The translations under genes and the position numbers were made by a program. Source: Nitrobacteraceae bacterium AZCC 1564 (lineage in GTDB: Bacteria > Pseudomonadota > Alphaproteobacteria > Rhizobiales > Xanthobacteraceae). Taken from it: 64,000 bases of DNA. A model generated the notes under the pieces. That model worked only from the letters and a program-made list of their open reading frames with translations. It did no database searches and had not been told where the DNA came from. The DNA lies in assembly GCA_036924835.1 (NCBI GenBank), contig JBAGRR010000001.1, positions 1,550,001-1,614,000 on the forward strand, given 5' to 3'. Positions 54,468 to 63,056 of this stretch are shown in pieces. The stretch's first letter is position 1; every line of letters starts with the position of its first letter.

Positions 54468-54698
54468 CTAGGCTTCCTCAGGTCGGATAGTTTTCCCTCT
54501 CACTAGCCTCAGATCTGGTCGCGCCGTCGCGTTGAAGCAGACCATTTTGTGTTGCGGATTATCCTTGTGCCAAATTTGCATGGCCTTACCTAACGCTTCG
54601 TCGCGGCTTCGGGCGGTAACAGTTCCGAAATTGCTGACCACATTAATCTGGCCGTTCGCCCGCGTTCGACATCCAGAGATCACGTAAACATAGATCAT
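54468..54698 (-). CDS. Small protein of unknown function
   Basis: A 76-residue protein with a beta-rich N-terminus (MIYVYVISGCRT) and a segment SRDEALGKAMQIWHKDNP that looks like a helix preceding a short strand. Composition is protein-like and no strong overlapping frame competes. I do not recognise it. It lies 120 bp upstream of the GIY-YIG gene on the same strand. Confidence 0.5.
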   Translation of the reverse strand: MIYVYVISGCRTRANGQINVVSNFGTVTARSRDEALGKAMQIWHKDNPQHKMVCFNATARPDLRLVRGKTIRPEEA

Positions 54699-54993
54699 TC
54701 CCGATCGCCTTCAGCCAGTCGAGTTCACCCGGGATATAGGTGACATCACAATCAAATCGCGAGTCACCCTGTATTCGCGTGCTGAGCGAATGAAGTCGGA
54801 TCCATGAAAACATTCGTGGAAGAAGCTTCGATCTTACTATTCGTTTCTGCAGACGGGCAGGAGCAGCAGCCAGTTTGATCTGAGGACGTCCTCGCGGGAC
54901 GCCGCGTGGACACGTGTGAATCGGCTCACGTAAACTATTTAACGTCCAGCCGTCCCGGCTTCGCCGGAGCTGTCACTGCAATCAGGATGAAAC

Positions 54994-55173
54994 ATGAGTA
55001 GCCACTTCCATTACGACCCAAGTATACAAAATCCATTTCTGGGTATCCGAATGCCCGTTGAGCAACTGGCCGCGCTGGACGCCGCGCGCCTCAAGATGAG
55101 GCTAAACCGATCGGAGTTCGTTCGCCGGTCAATCGCCATTTATCTGGAACAACTTCAGACCACCGCGAACTGA
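54994..55173 (+). CDS. Small ribbon-helix-helix protein
   Basis: A 59-residue protein missed by length cut-offs. The start ATG follows AGGATGAA. The fold pattern is that of CopG/Arc-type regulators: a strand (LGIRMPVEQLAALD), helix (AARLKMRLN), then RSEFVRRSIAIYLEQL. Such proteins bind operator DNA as dimers and often control replication or excision genes of mobile elements. It lies 72 bp upstream of the replication-like gene, separated by a hairpin, and may autoregulate that region. Confidence 0.65.
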   Translation: MSSHFHYDPSIQNPFLGIRMPVEQLAALDAARLKMRLNRSEFVRRSIAIYLEQLQTTAN

Positions 55174-55191
55174 CACCGTCATCAACGAGAA

Positions 55192-55221
55192 AGCCCCAAG
55201 GCGCGCCAACGCCAAGGGGCT
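55192..55221 (+). promoter_or_regulatory. Hairpin between the RHH gene and the replication-like gene
   Basis: AGCCCC (55192-55197) pairs with GGGGCT (55216-55221), with an inner GGCG/CGCC stem. No T-run follows. It resembles the terminator near 56755 in beginning with GAGAAAGCC, so it may be a related regulatory stem-loop or weak terminator. Confidence 0.4.
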
Positions 55222-55245
55222 CGATAACCAACGTTCATAGAAATA

Positions 55246-56328
55246 ATGACACAGACCCCCATCAAAAACAACCGCACTCAAGCCAACATCGATCCGACAC
55301 AACGCAGAGTGCCCATTTTCACGCTGCCAGATGGCGGCGCTCGTAGCATTACCGCAGGAAACAAATGTGCCTTCGCAAATCTGATTTTTGCCATGGATGG
55401 GAAGGATTGGACCAGCGCAACAAAGATGCTGGCCGTCACGTACTTCGACCTGTCAGAGAAAGAAGGATACGCGTTCGCCACTCAGGAGTACCTTGAGTTT
55501 AGGACCAATCTTTCCCGGCGGACGATGAACCGTGCAAACGCGGTAATCGAGAACTCCGGATTTTTCAGGTTGAAATATCTGCCGAATAATTCGCTTGAAA
55601 TCATTCCGGACCTCCGAGCGATTGAAGATGGGTATTCACGATATCAGGCTGCTCATGCCGCGTTTATTCAGGAGCGGAAGGACAAATGGACCGCCATGGA
55701 GTACGGGCTTAACGAGGAGAGAAGGAGCAACGAGGATGACGGGGGAGCGACAAACTGTCGGGAGGGTAGCGACAAATTGTCGGTAGGGTACCGACAAAAC
55801 GGCGCACATAATCTCTCTATGGAATCCCTCCCCCCTAATCTCTCTATGAGAACCATTCCCGGCGCTTCGCATCCGGGCGTTGCTCATCGAACTTTGAAGA
55901 AGGATCGCGCCTCTGGCGTGGACCGGCATGGTCGTAAGAAGTTGGCCGGTGGATACCAGCAGAGCCGGGAAGAAGCAGACCAAGACTGGATCGAGTTGAA
56001 CCGCATTCTGCCGGAAACATCCGAGGATGCCGAACACCAGCCGAGGGAAGACTCAGCCAAGGGAGCAAAGGTCCACTGGTTTCAGCTGCTTCGATCAGGA
56101 ATCCCATCCCGCCGGATCGTACTGGCTGCACAGGCTTACAAAGATCGAAAGCCAGTTGGGCAATGGGTATGTGGGGTAGCTGGGTTTCTAACTCAGCACT
56201 TCGATCCAGAGCAGCTTCCGGACGGGACATATCCCGACGATAAGCAGCAGGCGGAAGTGGCACCAGCTGCTGCGAACGACAATGATGACCTACTGCCCGT
56301 CCAAAAGGCCAGTGGCGATTACGGCTAA
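55246..56328 (+). CDS. Helix-turn-helix replication-like protein (phage O/plasmid Rep type)
   Basis: A 360-residue protein. Residues about 50-130 form a winged-helix region: DWTSATKMLAVTYFDLSE, then FATQEYLEFRTNLSRRTMNR and a hydrophobic wing, similar to HTH domains at the start of phage replication proteins and plasmid Rep proteins. The middle (about 165-200) is low-complexity and coincides with iteron-like DNA repeats. The C-terminal part (about 245-330) contains WIELNRILPETSED and a conserved-looking helical segment. The layout, with an origin inside an O-like gene, recalls lambda. Function as initiator is inferred. Confidence 0.6.
   Translation: MTQTPIKNNRTQANIDPTQRRVPIFTLPDGGARSITAGNKCAFANLIFAMDGKDWTSATKMLAVTYFDLSEKEGYAFATQEYLEFRTNLSRRTMNRANAVIENSGFFRLKYLPNNSLEIIPDLRAIEDGYSRYQAAHAAFIQERKDKWTAMEYGLNEERRSNEDDGGATNCREGSDKLSVGYRQNGAHNLSMESLPPNLSMRTIPGASHPGVAHRTLKKDRASGVDRHGRKKLAGGYQQSREEADQDWIELNRILPETSEDAEHQPREDSAKGAKVHWFQLLRSGIPSRRIVLAAQAYKDRKPVGQWVCGVAGFLTQHFDPEQLPDGTYPDDKQQAEVAPAAANDNDDLLPVQKASGDYG
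55747..55848. repeat. Iteron-like direct repeats inside the replication-like gene
   Basis: Two 22-bp units, 55747-55768 and 55769-55790, differ at only two positions, and a third partial copy (CCGACAAAAC) follows at 55791-55800. Each complete unit holds an inverted CGACA/TGTCG pair. Just downstream TAATCTCTCTATG occurs twice (55809-55821 and 55836-55848, 27-bp spacing). Closely spaced iterons with internal symmetry next to AT-richer repeats are typical of replication origins such as lambda ori within the O gene. Confidence 0.65.
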
Positions 56329-56711
56329 TCAAAACCGTGGAATCCTGACGCGCCGTCCTGATCAACGTCAACGCGCGAGTCTATACCCTTCAACACTGGC
56401 CAGGATGGGGCCTCTCAATCGGCTTGGGAGACTCGCTGAGGAGATTCGATCGTTGGCGGGTGGCCTTGGTCATGAGGACAATAAGACGCGCCAGCGACTC
56501 TCCTAAGCGATCCTAGAGCACATGGCAGGAAGGTGTACCTCCCTGCCCTCTATGTGGTTACGTGCCCTATAAAGAGAGTGGGAATGCAATTTTCCCGCTC
56601 GAATGCAGGAAACACCTTAGAATAAGGGCCTTTATGTAGTTTCGAAATTCGCTGATATTTAGAATTAGGAGTTGGCATTCCTTGGGAGAAACGGGGATTA
56701 CCCCGCAGGTT
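56329..56711. other. Gap without a convincing gene
   Basis: Follows the replication-like gene. A frame at 56282-56506 overlaps its end, is Arg/Leu-rich and not convincing. The segment 56570-56700 is AT-richer than its neighbours. Nothing else was recognised. Confidence 0.4.
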
Positions 56712-56740
56712 TTGACAAAACCGGAGTACCGTGCTTTAAT
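56712..56740 (+). promoter_or_regulatory. Consensus sigma70-type promoter
   Basis: TTGACA (56712-56717) and TTTAAT (56735-56740) are separated by exactly 17 bp. The -35 is a perfect consensus match, and the -10 resembles TATAAT at four of six positions. Transcription would begin near 56747, only a few bases before the terminator hairpin. Confidence 0.65.
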
Positions 56741-56754
56741 GCATATTAATAGGA

Positions 56755-56795
56755 GAAAGCCGCCTCGCAAAAAGCAGGCGGCTTTCGTCTTTTCT
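56755..56795 (+). terminator. Rho-independent terminator / attenuator
   Basis: GAAAGCCGCCT (56755-56765) and AGGCGGCTTTC (56776-56786) form a perfect 11-bp stem with a 10-base loop, followed by GTCTTTTCT. It is preceded at once by the promoter at 56712, so either a very short RNA (about 50 nt) is made or transcription into the RHH gene at 56882 is attenuated. Confidence 0.8.
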
Positions 56796-56881
56796 ATCCC
56801 TCCATTTCCATCACGGCAAACAACCGGACCGCTTCAAGCGCGGTACCGGTGACTTGTGTTGCCTATAAGCAGGAGTCCGAA

Positions 56882-57082
56882 ATGATCGATATCGATCAAG
56901 CCCGGAATGAACGAACGCAAACTATCGGGGTAGTTTTGCCCCTATCCATTGTCAGCGCGATTGAGGGTTTAGCGAAAGCGGAACTGATCGCTCGCAGTTC
57001 ATGGCTGCGGCGAGTCATTCTCAAAGAGCTGAACCGAAATACATCGGTCACTCATAAGGCATCCGCCCCGGAGGCCGCATGA
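56882..57082 (+). CDS. Ribbon-helix-helix-like small regulator
   Basis: A 66-residue protein from the ATG at 56882; the frame is open to a GTG-type start at 56849. The pattern is a strand (TQTIGVVLPLSIVSAIEGLA), a helix, then ARSSWLRRVILKELN, as in Arc/CopG regulators. The stop overlaps the next ORF's start region by 4 bp. It probably regulates the small phage-like operon that follows. Confidence 0.65.
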   Translation: MIDIDQARNERTQTIGVVLPLSIVSAIEGLAKAELIARSSWLRRVILKELNRNTSVTHKASAPEAA

Positions 57083-57465
57083 TGCAGGAGCTTGAAGACC
57101 TGTTCGTTGCGGAATGTCGCCGACAAGGCTGCCAGCCGAATTCCAGTGCCATGATGCAAATGGCCATCGACCTCGCTGGCAGCTTAGTGAGTGGTGACGG
57201 GACGATAAGGATTGTCAGAAATGGCGAGAATTTCTCAATGCGTGCCAATGATTACGTCCGCTCGCTGCGAGACTCGATGCCTACCGCTTTCGAAAACCTG
57301 ACTGAAGCTAAAGCGAAAGGCCTCAGCCTAACCGAGCGTATGAGGGCCGAAGTTGAGGCCAGCCGCAAAGGGTTGCCATCTGATTGGAGAGAAGTGCGCT
57401 CGCGCGTTACCGGCCTTACGGCCTCCATGATGGATACCAAAGAAAAAGATTTTCCCAACATATAA
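57079..57465 (+). CDS. Phage-like protein of unknown function
   Basis: A 128-residue protein starting ATG at 57079 within the previous gene's end (4-bp overlap). It has a helical start (MQELEDLFVAECRRQG), then GDGTIRIVRNGENFSMRAND, and a charged helical tail. The middle resembles small proteins in rhizobial phage and island regions (DGTIRV... followed by an acidic helix), which have no assigned role. It is part of a three-gene run with its neighbours. Confidence 0.6.
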   Translation: MMQELEDLFVAECRRQGCQPNSSAMMQMAIDLAGSLVSGDGTIRIVRNGENFSMRANDYVRSLRDSMPTAFENLTEAKAKGLSLTERMRAEVEASRKGLPSDWREVRSRVTGLTASMMDTKEKDFPNI

Positions 57466-57476
57466 GGAAATAGAAC

Positions 57477-57722
57477 ATGACAGATCATCCCGTAAGTGCT
57501 GGCCGTATGTTCGGCCTCAGCTCCGTTTCCGATGAAGCTCGGCGAGCAAGGGCAGAGTTGCTTGAGCGAAAAGATTTGGAGAAACGAAAGGCAGAGGCAG
57601 ACGCTCGTGTTGCAGACATCAAGGCGAGAATCACAGCGCTTGATCTTGACCCGCTGCGCTCCCAACTAAACAGCGCGCTGGCGGACGCAGAGGCGGTCGC
57701 GGTAGAGCTGGCGGCTCGATAG
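57477..57722 (+). CDS. Small coiled-coil protein
   Basis: An 81-residue protein starting 11 bp after the previous stop, with AAGGAAAT as ribosome site. Residues 18-80 are a continuous charged helix with heptad-like spacing (ARRARAELLERKDLEKRKAE and onward). No function is recognised. It ends the small plus-strand operon before the minus-strand insertion-like segment. Confidence 0.6.
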   Translation: MTDHPVSAGRMFGLSSVSDEARRARAELLERKDLEKRKAEADARVADIKARITALDLDPLRSQLNSALADAEAVAVELAAR

Positions 57723-57838
57723 CACGAGTTCCGACGCTCTGGGGATGTGGTGATGATATCGAGACATGCGCTGGTAGCCGCTGCAATGGCTCTCGTGCCA
57801 CATCCCCATCTGCCACTGCATCAATGTGACCGTCTAAG

Positions 57839-58600
57839 CTAAGAGGGCCATATACCGAATTTTTGCTTGTTAGTTTCCATCCGATCTTTCCATTCCTCTA
57901 ACATGGACAGCCGGTGGTCTATGTCCTGTCGGAAGACTTCGCGTCCGATGAGTAGGAACGATTCCAAAGCCATCCCGCCATACCAAAGAATGCCAAGAAA
58001 ATGGTACTTCAAATGATTGCTGTCTTTGGCGTTCTGAAAGAACGAGAGGGCTACTGATTTTTCACCCATTATTCTGTTGGCCCATGTACGTGGCGACGGA
58101 TGTGCACCATGCTCGCTCAACGTATTCATCGCTGTAAGTATTGGCCGAACCCTACCGCCAAGATCGTTACCTTTTTTCAGCTCGGCCCATGCCGTTCTGC
58201 CTAACGATGTTCGCTTGGACTGACTGTTAAGATACTGATCTTCGGACAAGTATCCCCTTGCCATCATCTCCGCGTAGAACGCAGCATCTAGTGCCATTCG
58301 CGCTGCGACCATTGCAGAACTAAAATGGAGCCTGCAATAGCTGGAACAGGCTTGATATATGTTGCTTCTAGCGAGCGAGCAGAGAGCATAGTATTTCGAC
58401 TCTCCTTCAAGCAGATGTTGTTCTTGATTTAGCCACCCGTTGTAGATTTCAGCTAGATCGTCAAAAAAATGAAGTTCCTCAGCTAAATCGTATAGCGAAT
58501 TTTTGAGGTTAATTTCCTCATCCTGAACGAAATCGAACAATCTCCTTCCTAAACGAGGAGAGATGTATTTCGTCGGATACTCTTCCATAAAAAATTCCAT
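57839..58600 (-). CDS. Helical protein of unknown function (DUF5677-like)
   Basis: A 253-residue, strongly helical protein with aromatic residues spread through it. It has NLKNSLYDLAEELHFFDDLA near residue 32, then SSAMVAARMALDAAFYAEMM near residue 95, a pattern seen in HEPN/DUF5677-type proteins. The segment GALE-like WYGGMALESFLLI follows. It lacks a clear RxxxxH HEPN nuclease motif. It is less GC-rich than the neighbours and lies next to the serine resolvase on the same strand, so it may be cargo brought by that recombinase. Confidence 0.5.
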   Translation of the reverse strand: MEFFMEEYPTKYISPRLGRRLFDFVQDEEINLKNSLYDLAEELHFFDDLAEIYNGWLNQEQHLLEGESKYYALCSLARSNIYQACSSYCRLHFSSAMVAARMALDAAFYAEMMARGYLSEDQYLNSQSKRTSLGRTAWAELKKGNDLGGRVRPILTAMNTLSEHGAHPSPRTWANRIMGEKSVALSFFQNAKDSNHLKYHFLGILWYGGMALESFLLIGREVFRQDIDHRLSMLEEWKDRMETNKQKFGIWPS

Positions 58601-58648
58601 GCGTTGGACGGTTTAGGCCCAATGTATCGGTGGCAGCGTACGGAGATG

Positions 58649-59194
58649 TCAGCTCGCGTTTAGAGCACGATAAACAGAAGCTCGTCCGATCTTGAGCACT
58701 TTGGCAATCGCCGCAGGTCCCATGCCTTCTGCTTTGAGCGCTCGAACCTTGTCAACATCGATCGACGGCTTGCGTCCTTTATAGACGCCTTCTGCCTTTG
58801 CCTTGGCGATACCCTCCAGTTGGCGTTCTTTTCGCAGATTGGTTTCGAACTCGGCGAACACGCCGAGCATGTCGAGGAACGCTTTCCCAGCTGCGGTGCT
58901 GGTGTCGATTGGCTGCTCGGTGGCCTTGAGGCTTGCGCCCTTGTCCCGCACGGCCCGGACAATGTCCTGCAAGTCGCCAATGGATCGAGCCAGACGGTCG
59001 ATCCGCGTCACCGTCAGCACGTCTCCGGCCCGTAAGAAGTCCAGGACGGTCTGCAACTCAACTCGCCCGGTAGTGCTGGTGCCGGAAATTTTCTCCGAGC
59101 GGATCACATCACAGCCAGCCGCTTTGAGCGCGGCAATCTGAATGCTCAAGTCCTGATCCGTGGTGCTGACCCTCGCGTAACCAATCTTCGTCAT
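58649..59194 (-). CDS. Serine recombinase (resolvase/invertase family)
   Basis: A 181-residue resolvase of normal size. Catalytic Ser10 lies in GYARVSTTDQD. The arginine-rich active-site region (TRIDRLARS) and the E-helix region (LDMLGVFAEFETNLRKERQ) follow. The C-terminal helix-turn-helix includes GMGPAAIAKVLKIGRASVYR. It acts as a site-specific recombinase, typically resolving cointegrates of Tn3-type elements or inverting segments. A cluster of GTCTCA half-sites lies directly upstream. No transposase gene is adjacent. Confidence 0.93.
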   Translation of the reverse strand: MTKIGYARVSTTDQDLSIQIAALKAAGCDVIRSEKISGTSTTGRVELQTVLDFLRAGDVLTVTRIDRLARSIGDLQDIVRAVRDKGASLKATEQPIDTSTAAGKAFLDMLGVFAEFETNLRKERQLEGIAKAKAEGVYKGRKPSIDVDKVRALKAEGMGPAAIAKVLKIGRASVYRALNAS

Positions 59195-59206
59195 CGGATT
59201 GCCTCT

Positions 59207-59310
59207 GTCTCATTTGGCTCTAGATGTTAAATTCCTAACGTCTCAAAATATCAGAGTCAACCCTATTGAGACGTCAAATCTGTCTCACAGGCACGTACCC
59301 CAACGAGACA
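59207..59310. promoter_or_regulatory. Candidate res site of the serine resolvase
   Basis: Five half-sites of the GTCTCA/TGAGAC type occur within about 100 bp directly upstream of the resolvase start: 59207, 59240, 59267 (inverted), 59282 and 59304 (inverted, CGAGAC). The pair ACGTCTCAA (59238-59246) and TTGAGACGT (59266-59274) is a perfect 9-bp inverted repeat. A res site usually holds several such dimer-binding sites next to the resolvase gene, so the arrangement fits. Confidence 0.55.
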
Positions 59311-59797
59311 ATCGATCCGATCACGGAAGGGCGATTGAGCGCGACGCTCCCCCGCCCTCTTGCCAGCTAGAGCGCTGCCTAGCCCGTGAGATGGGACTGT
59401 CCGGCACACTGATCATCGGCCAGTCCCCTTGCCGTCAATGATGGACGGACGCCATGTCAGGATCAGCAATGAAGATCGGCAACAGCCTCCGCTGTCCTGC
59501 CAGTGCAGACGCGCCGTGCATCCACATCCATGTCTTCGACCACCAGCTGCCAGAGGTTTCCCAGCCGTTGAATCGACGGGTGCCAGTTGAGGGAAGCCGA
59601 TTTTTTTATTCGGTATGGCCCCTCGGTCGACTGAGCCATTCAGACTTCGAACCTGCAAAAGAGGCTTTTCCCACGGGGGTCGCCTAAAAAATCGGGTGGC
59701 CTTGTTCATTCCCGTTTTCTCGCCGCGCCACCTAAAAGGCCGAGTTTCCTCAGCGGTCATCTTCGCGCTCATCAAGCGCCAATAATCAAGGACAACA
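59311..59797. other. Gap without a convincing gene
   Basis: About 490 bp between the res-like site and the tape-measure gene. Plus-strand frames at 59199-59441 and 59454-59687 are open but rich in Cys/Pro/His and look spurious. The stretch TTTTTTTATTCGG near 59602 does not follow a hairpin. A good ribosome site (AAGGACAA) lies just before the next gene. Confidence 0.4.
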
Positions 59798-62700
59798 ATG
59801 TCAGACTTAAGCGTCACAGCCACGATCACAGCAGATGACCGCGCCTCCCCTGTGTTGCGTGATCTACTCGCGAACATCAAAAAGCTTGAAGCTGCCACGA
59901 AGAGCTTTAATCGGTCGTTTGATAGCATCGGCAATGCCGGTATGTCTAAGTTCGATGCTATCAACCGGGCCGCACAGGCAGCAGCAGCGCAGATGCGTGG
60001 CGCTGGTAATGTGAGCAGAGCTGCTGCTCACAGTTTTGCGAGTGACTGGCGGAAGGCTTGTGAGCGGCGAGTGAACGATACGCGCCGCATGTACGCTTCG
60101 CTAGAGCGCATGGAGCGTGACTATCAACGCCAGACTGAGCGCCGTGGTGCTGCCGAACGGCGAACGACCGGTGGTCGTGGCTTCGGTGGTGTGAATCGCT
60201 TGCCCGCGCCACGCATCAGCACATTGATCGTTGGCGGTGCCGCAATTGGCGCCGGTGTCGGAAGCACCCTAAAGCAACGAATGAACACGCAGGCAGCGGA
60301 AACGCGTGCCGCGATGTTTGGCGATCTATCGTCCGATGAAATTAAAAAACTCCGAAGCGACTTCGCAGACAAGGCCGGGATACGTTACGGCGTCGGGACG
60401 ACCAAAGCCATCGACGCTGCCGTCGAAGGCCTGAAGGCCGGTGTTGCCAAGCAATTTGCTGGCGAATTCGCGGATCTGAGTCTGAAAGCTCAAGCCGGTC
60501 TCGATATCGATTCCGCCAATACCGCGAAGCTGCTGGGTAGAATTACTACCCTAAAGGGCTCTTTCAATTCCAAGGAAATGTTTGCCACCCTCAATGCTGT
60601 AGCGGTCGCGAACAATGCCACGGCGGCAGACGGTAACGAAATCGTTGAAGCATTGCGCCGGTCACTGTCCGCAATGACTTCGACTAAGATGTCTGCGCAA
60701 GACCTTGCCGCATTTGATGCCTCGGCAATATCCATCGGCATTCAACCGGCCAAGGCTGGCACCTTTCTGTCGTATCTAACGACCGAATTGGCCAATGCTC
60801 CGAATAAAAGAGGGCAACGCGCCAAGGACTTGAGCACCGCGGCGAGCCGCTTGGGGTTCAATGGCCGAGCGGATCTTTCGGCGCAGATGATTGCTAGTCC
60901 TACGCAAACTCTTCTGAAGATTTTCGAACGCCTCATGGAAATGCCGGAGGGAATGCGGGCCAAGATTGCCACGCTGATTGGGCAGACCGAATGGCGAGAT
61001 GAGCTAATGTCTCTCGCATCGGCACGGGACTTGATCGCGAAGACGCTGGCCGAGATTGCGGCCAAACCTGGCTTTCTTGATGAGGCCAGCCTCAAGAAAA
61101 TCATGTCAATGCAAGGTCGGTGGGCTTCTATCCGCGCCGCATTCGGATTGGTCGCTGAAAAGATAGGAGCGGGTTTTGAACCCGCCTTCGATCAAGTCAG
61201 CGATGCCATTATTAATCTGGTTGGTCACTTCCGTTTCGATGCGATACGCGAGCACTTCGCCGCGCTTGTCGACGGATTCCGAGACGGGTTTGGATTGAAG
61301 GATTGGGGCGAGGCCGTTAACTCGCTTGCCGGTTCCTTCGATGCTGGTTCGGTCGATAAATGGCGGAGCTTTGGAAGGGGCTTCGCAGAGGGCATCAAGG
61401 AATTTGCTGACGGTCTAAAGACAGCATTCAAGGCGTTGTCGTTTATGTTCGGCGGGGGAAAGGATAAGGCGGAAAGCATTGGCAAGTTCACGGCGAAGCT
61501 CGTCGCGTTCACTGCTGCGCTCGCCTCTCTTAGCCCGCTCATCGGTGCCATGGCCGCTGTTGCTACCTTAGTCGCGGCAGTGGTCGGTCTTTGCACGGCG
61601 ATCTCGGCACCCGCACTTGCGGTTGGTGTCGCTGCATTGGCAGGTCTGATCGCCCTCATCAAGGGTGACGGTCGCCCGACCAATTCGACTGACGACTTCC
61701 TTGGCTTGCAGAACGAGCTGGGCAAGCTTCAGCGAGAACGCAAAGCCAAAGAAGAAGCGAAGAAGAAAGCTGGCGGCGGTTCAACGGACTTCTCCGGTAT
61801 GCGCCGCCCGCGCACCATGGCCGACGACGTCAACGACAGCGTCAAGAAGCTCAGCGCCAATATCCAGCGCATGTCCTTCACGGGGACAGGCTTCGGAGCT
61901 GGAGGTTTGCAGTATGCGTCGCTTGGCGGCGGAGCTGGTAGGCCGACTTCGTATAATGGAGCTGGGGGAGACGTAACGTCCCTGTTCAGCAGCACGCCTG
62001 GGAAGTCGCTCCCGAACGTCGGCATTGGAAGCGGCGGCATCATCCGTCGTGGTAGCAACATTGTCGATCCTAACAAGATCCCATCCTTTACCGGAGGCGG
62101 CGGCTCGATGGCTGACAATGTCGGTGCAGGCTTGACCGGCAACGCTTTCTTGGCGGCTCGGCGCGCTCGCTTCGCTAAGGAAATCAAGAACGATCCGAGC
62201 CTTGCGATGCACCTCGCAGCCATGCAGGCAACCGAGGGTTCCAGTAGGGGCGGAACGATCGAGAGCTTGATGAACCGAGCCGACATGCAGGGAAAAACTC
62301 TCCGGCGGATGCTCGGCTACAGTGCTGATGGTCAGATCAATCCGAGAAGCTTCTACGGGCCCATCCGTCGAGGCGAACTTGGCCCCGCCATTCGTCGACT
62401 CCAGAACAATCCGAAGGAGTTCGCGAAGTACAATGCTTTCACGCAGCGGGCTCTCGCAGGCGGCCATGTCATTGGTGGATACACCGATCAAGGATTAGCC
62501 ACCGATCCCAACGGATCAGCGCGCACCGGCATCAGGGGCTTCAAGATCAGCCCGAAGGACGGCAACGAGTTCACCGACTGGGTTGGCCCCGGATCGATGT
62601 GGGGTCGAGGTCGTCAGGGTGCGATAAACTATCGCAAATTCATCGAAGACAACATCTCGAAGACCCCTGACACTGCGATCAGCAAGGTGCCATCGCCAGC

Positions 62701-62896
62701 GGAAACAATCCAGAACGTGCCGCAGGCACCTCCGCCTGGACTGCGAACTGATGCCGGAGGCGGAGGTCGCGGATCAGTTGCTATCCACATCAATGGCAGC
62801 AACTACGATCCGGAAACTCTGGCAACGCTGGTCCAACGTCGCATCGACGAGTCGATGAATTGGCGAACACACGACACCGCATCCGAATACACGTAA
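59798..62896 (+). CDS. Phage tail tape-measure-like protein with possible cell-wall-active C-terminus
   Basis: A 1032-residue protein. The N-terminus (VTATITADDRASPVLRDLL, then a helical region) is typical of phage tape-measure proteins. Hydrophobic segments lie around residues 565-625 (AAVATLVAAVVGLCTAISAP). Low-complexity Gly-rich stretches follow. The region about 780-975 (AMQATEGSSRGGTIESLMNR, then GGYTDQGLATDPNGSARTG and FTDWVGPGS) resembles glycosidase/peptidase-like tails of rhizobial phage proteins. It ends RRIDESMNWRTHDTASE, a typical tape-measure ending. The frame is intact and no other virion gene is in view. Confidence 0.78.
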   Translation: MSDLSVTATITADDRASPVLRDLLANIKKLEAATKSFNRSFDSIGNAGMSKFDAINRAAQAAAAQMRGAGNVSRAAAHSFASDWRKACERRVNDTRRMYASLERMERDYQRQTERRGAAERRTTGGRGFGGVNRLPAPRISTLIVGGAAIGAGVGSTLKQRMNTQAAETRAAMFGDLSSDEIKKLRSDFADKAGIRYGVGTTKAIDAAVEGLKAGVAKQFAGEFADLSLKAQAGLDIDSANTAKLLGRITTLKGSFNSKEMFATLNAVAVANNATAADGNEIVEALRRSLSAMTSTKMSAQDLAAFDASAISIGIQPAKAGTFLSYLTTELANAPNKRGQRAKDLSTAASRLGFNGRADLSAQMIASPTQTLLKIFERLMEMPEGMRAKIATLIGQTEWRDELMSLASARDLIAKTLAEIAAKPGFLDEASLKKIMSMQGRWASIRAAFGLVAEKIGAGFEPAFDQVSDAIINLVGHFRFDAIREHFAALVDGFRDGFGLKDWGEAVNSLAGSFDAGSVDKWRSFGRGFAEGIKEFADGLKTAFKALSFMFGGGKDKAESIGKFTAKLVAFTAALASLSPLIGAMAAVATLVAAVVGLCTAISAPALAVGVAALAGLIALIKGDGRPTNSTDDFLGLQNELGKLQRERKAKEEAKKKAGGGSTDFSGMRRPRTMADDVNDSVKKLSANIQRMSFTGTGFGAGGLQYASLGGGAGRPTSYNGAGGDVTSLFSSTPGKSLPNVGIGSGGIIRRGSNIVDPNKIPSFTGGGGSMADNVGAGLTGNAFLAARRARFAKEIKNDPSLAMHLAAMQATEGSSRGGTIESLMNRADMQGKTLRRMLGYSADGQINPRSFYGPIRRGELGPAIRRLQNNPKEFAKYNAFTQRALAGGHVIGGYTDQGLATDPNGSARTGIRGFKISPKDGNEFTDWVGPGSMWGRGRQGAINYRKFIEDNISKTPDTAISKVPSPAETIQNVPQAPPPGLRTDAGGGGRGSVAIHINGSNYDPETLATLVQRRIDESMNWRTHDTASEYT

Positions 62897-63056
62897 CAAC
62901 GAGTGAGGCAGTTCAAGTCACGCTTGCAAATTTCGGATCTTCGTTTTCGTAGCTGTTTGCGTGAGTGCAAATGGCTATGCAAACGAGCATCCATTAAGAA
63001 GTGACGATGTTTGCGAGTCGGTTGTATTGGATCACTTCGAACCTTAGGAGCAAAGA

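Noticed and set aside
55747-55800. CRISPR array
   Set aside because: The 22-bp units are contiguous with no spacers and lie inside a coding frame; iterons fit better.
59413-59964. Minus-strand frame of 183 codons over the tape-measure start
   Set aside because: Overlaps the well-supported N-terminus of the tape-measure-like gene and has no protein character.
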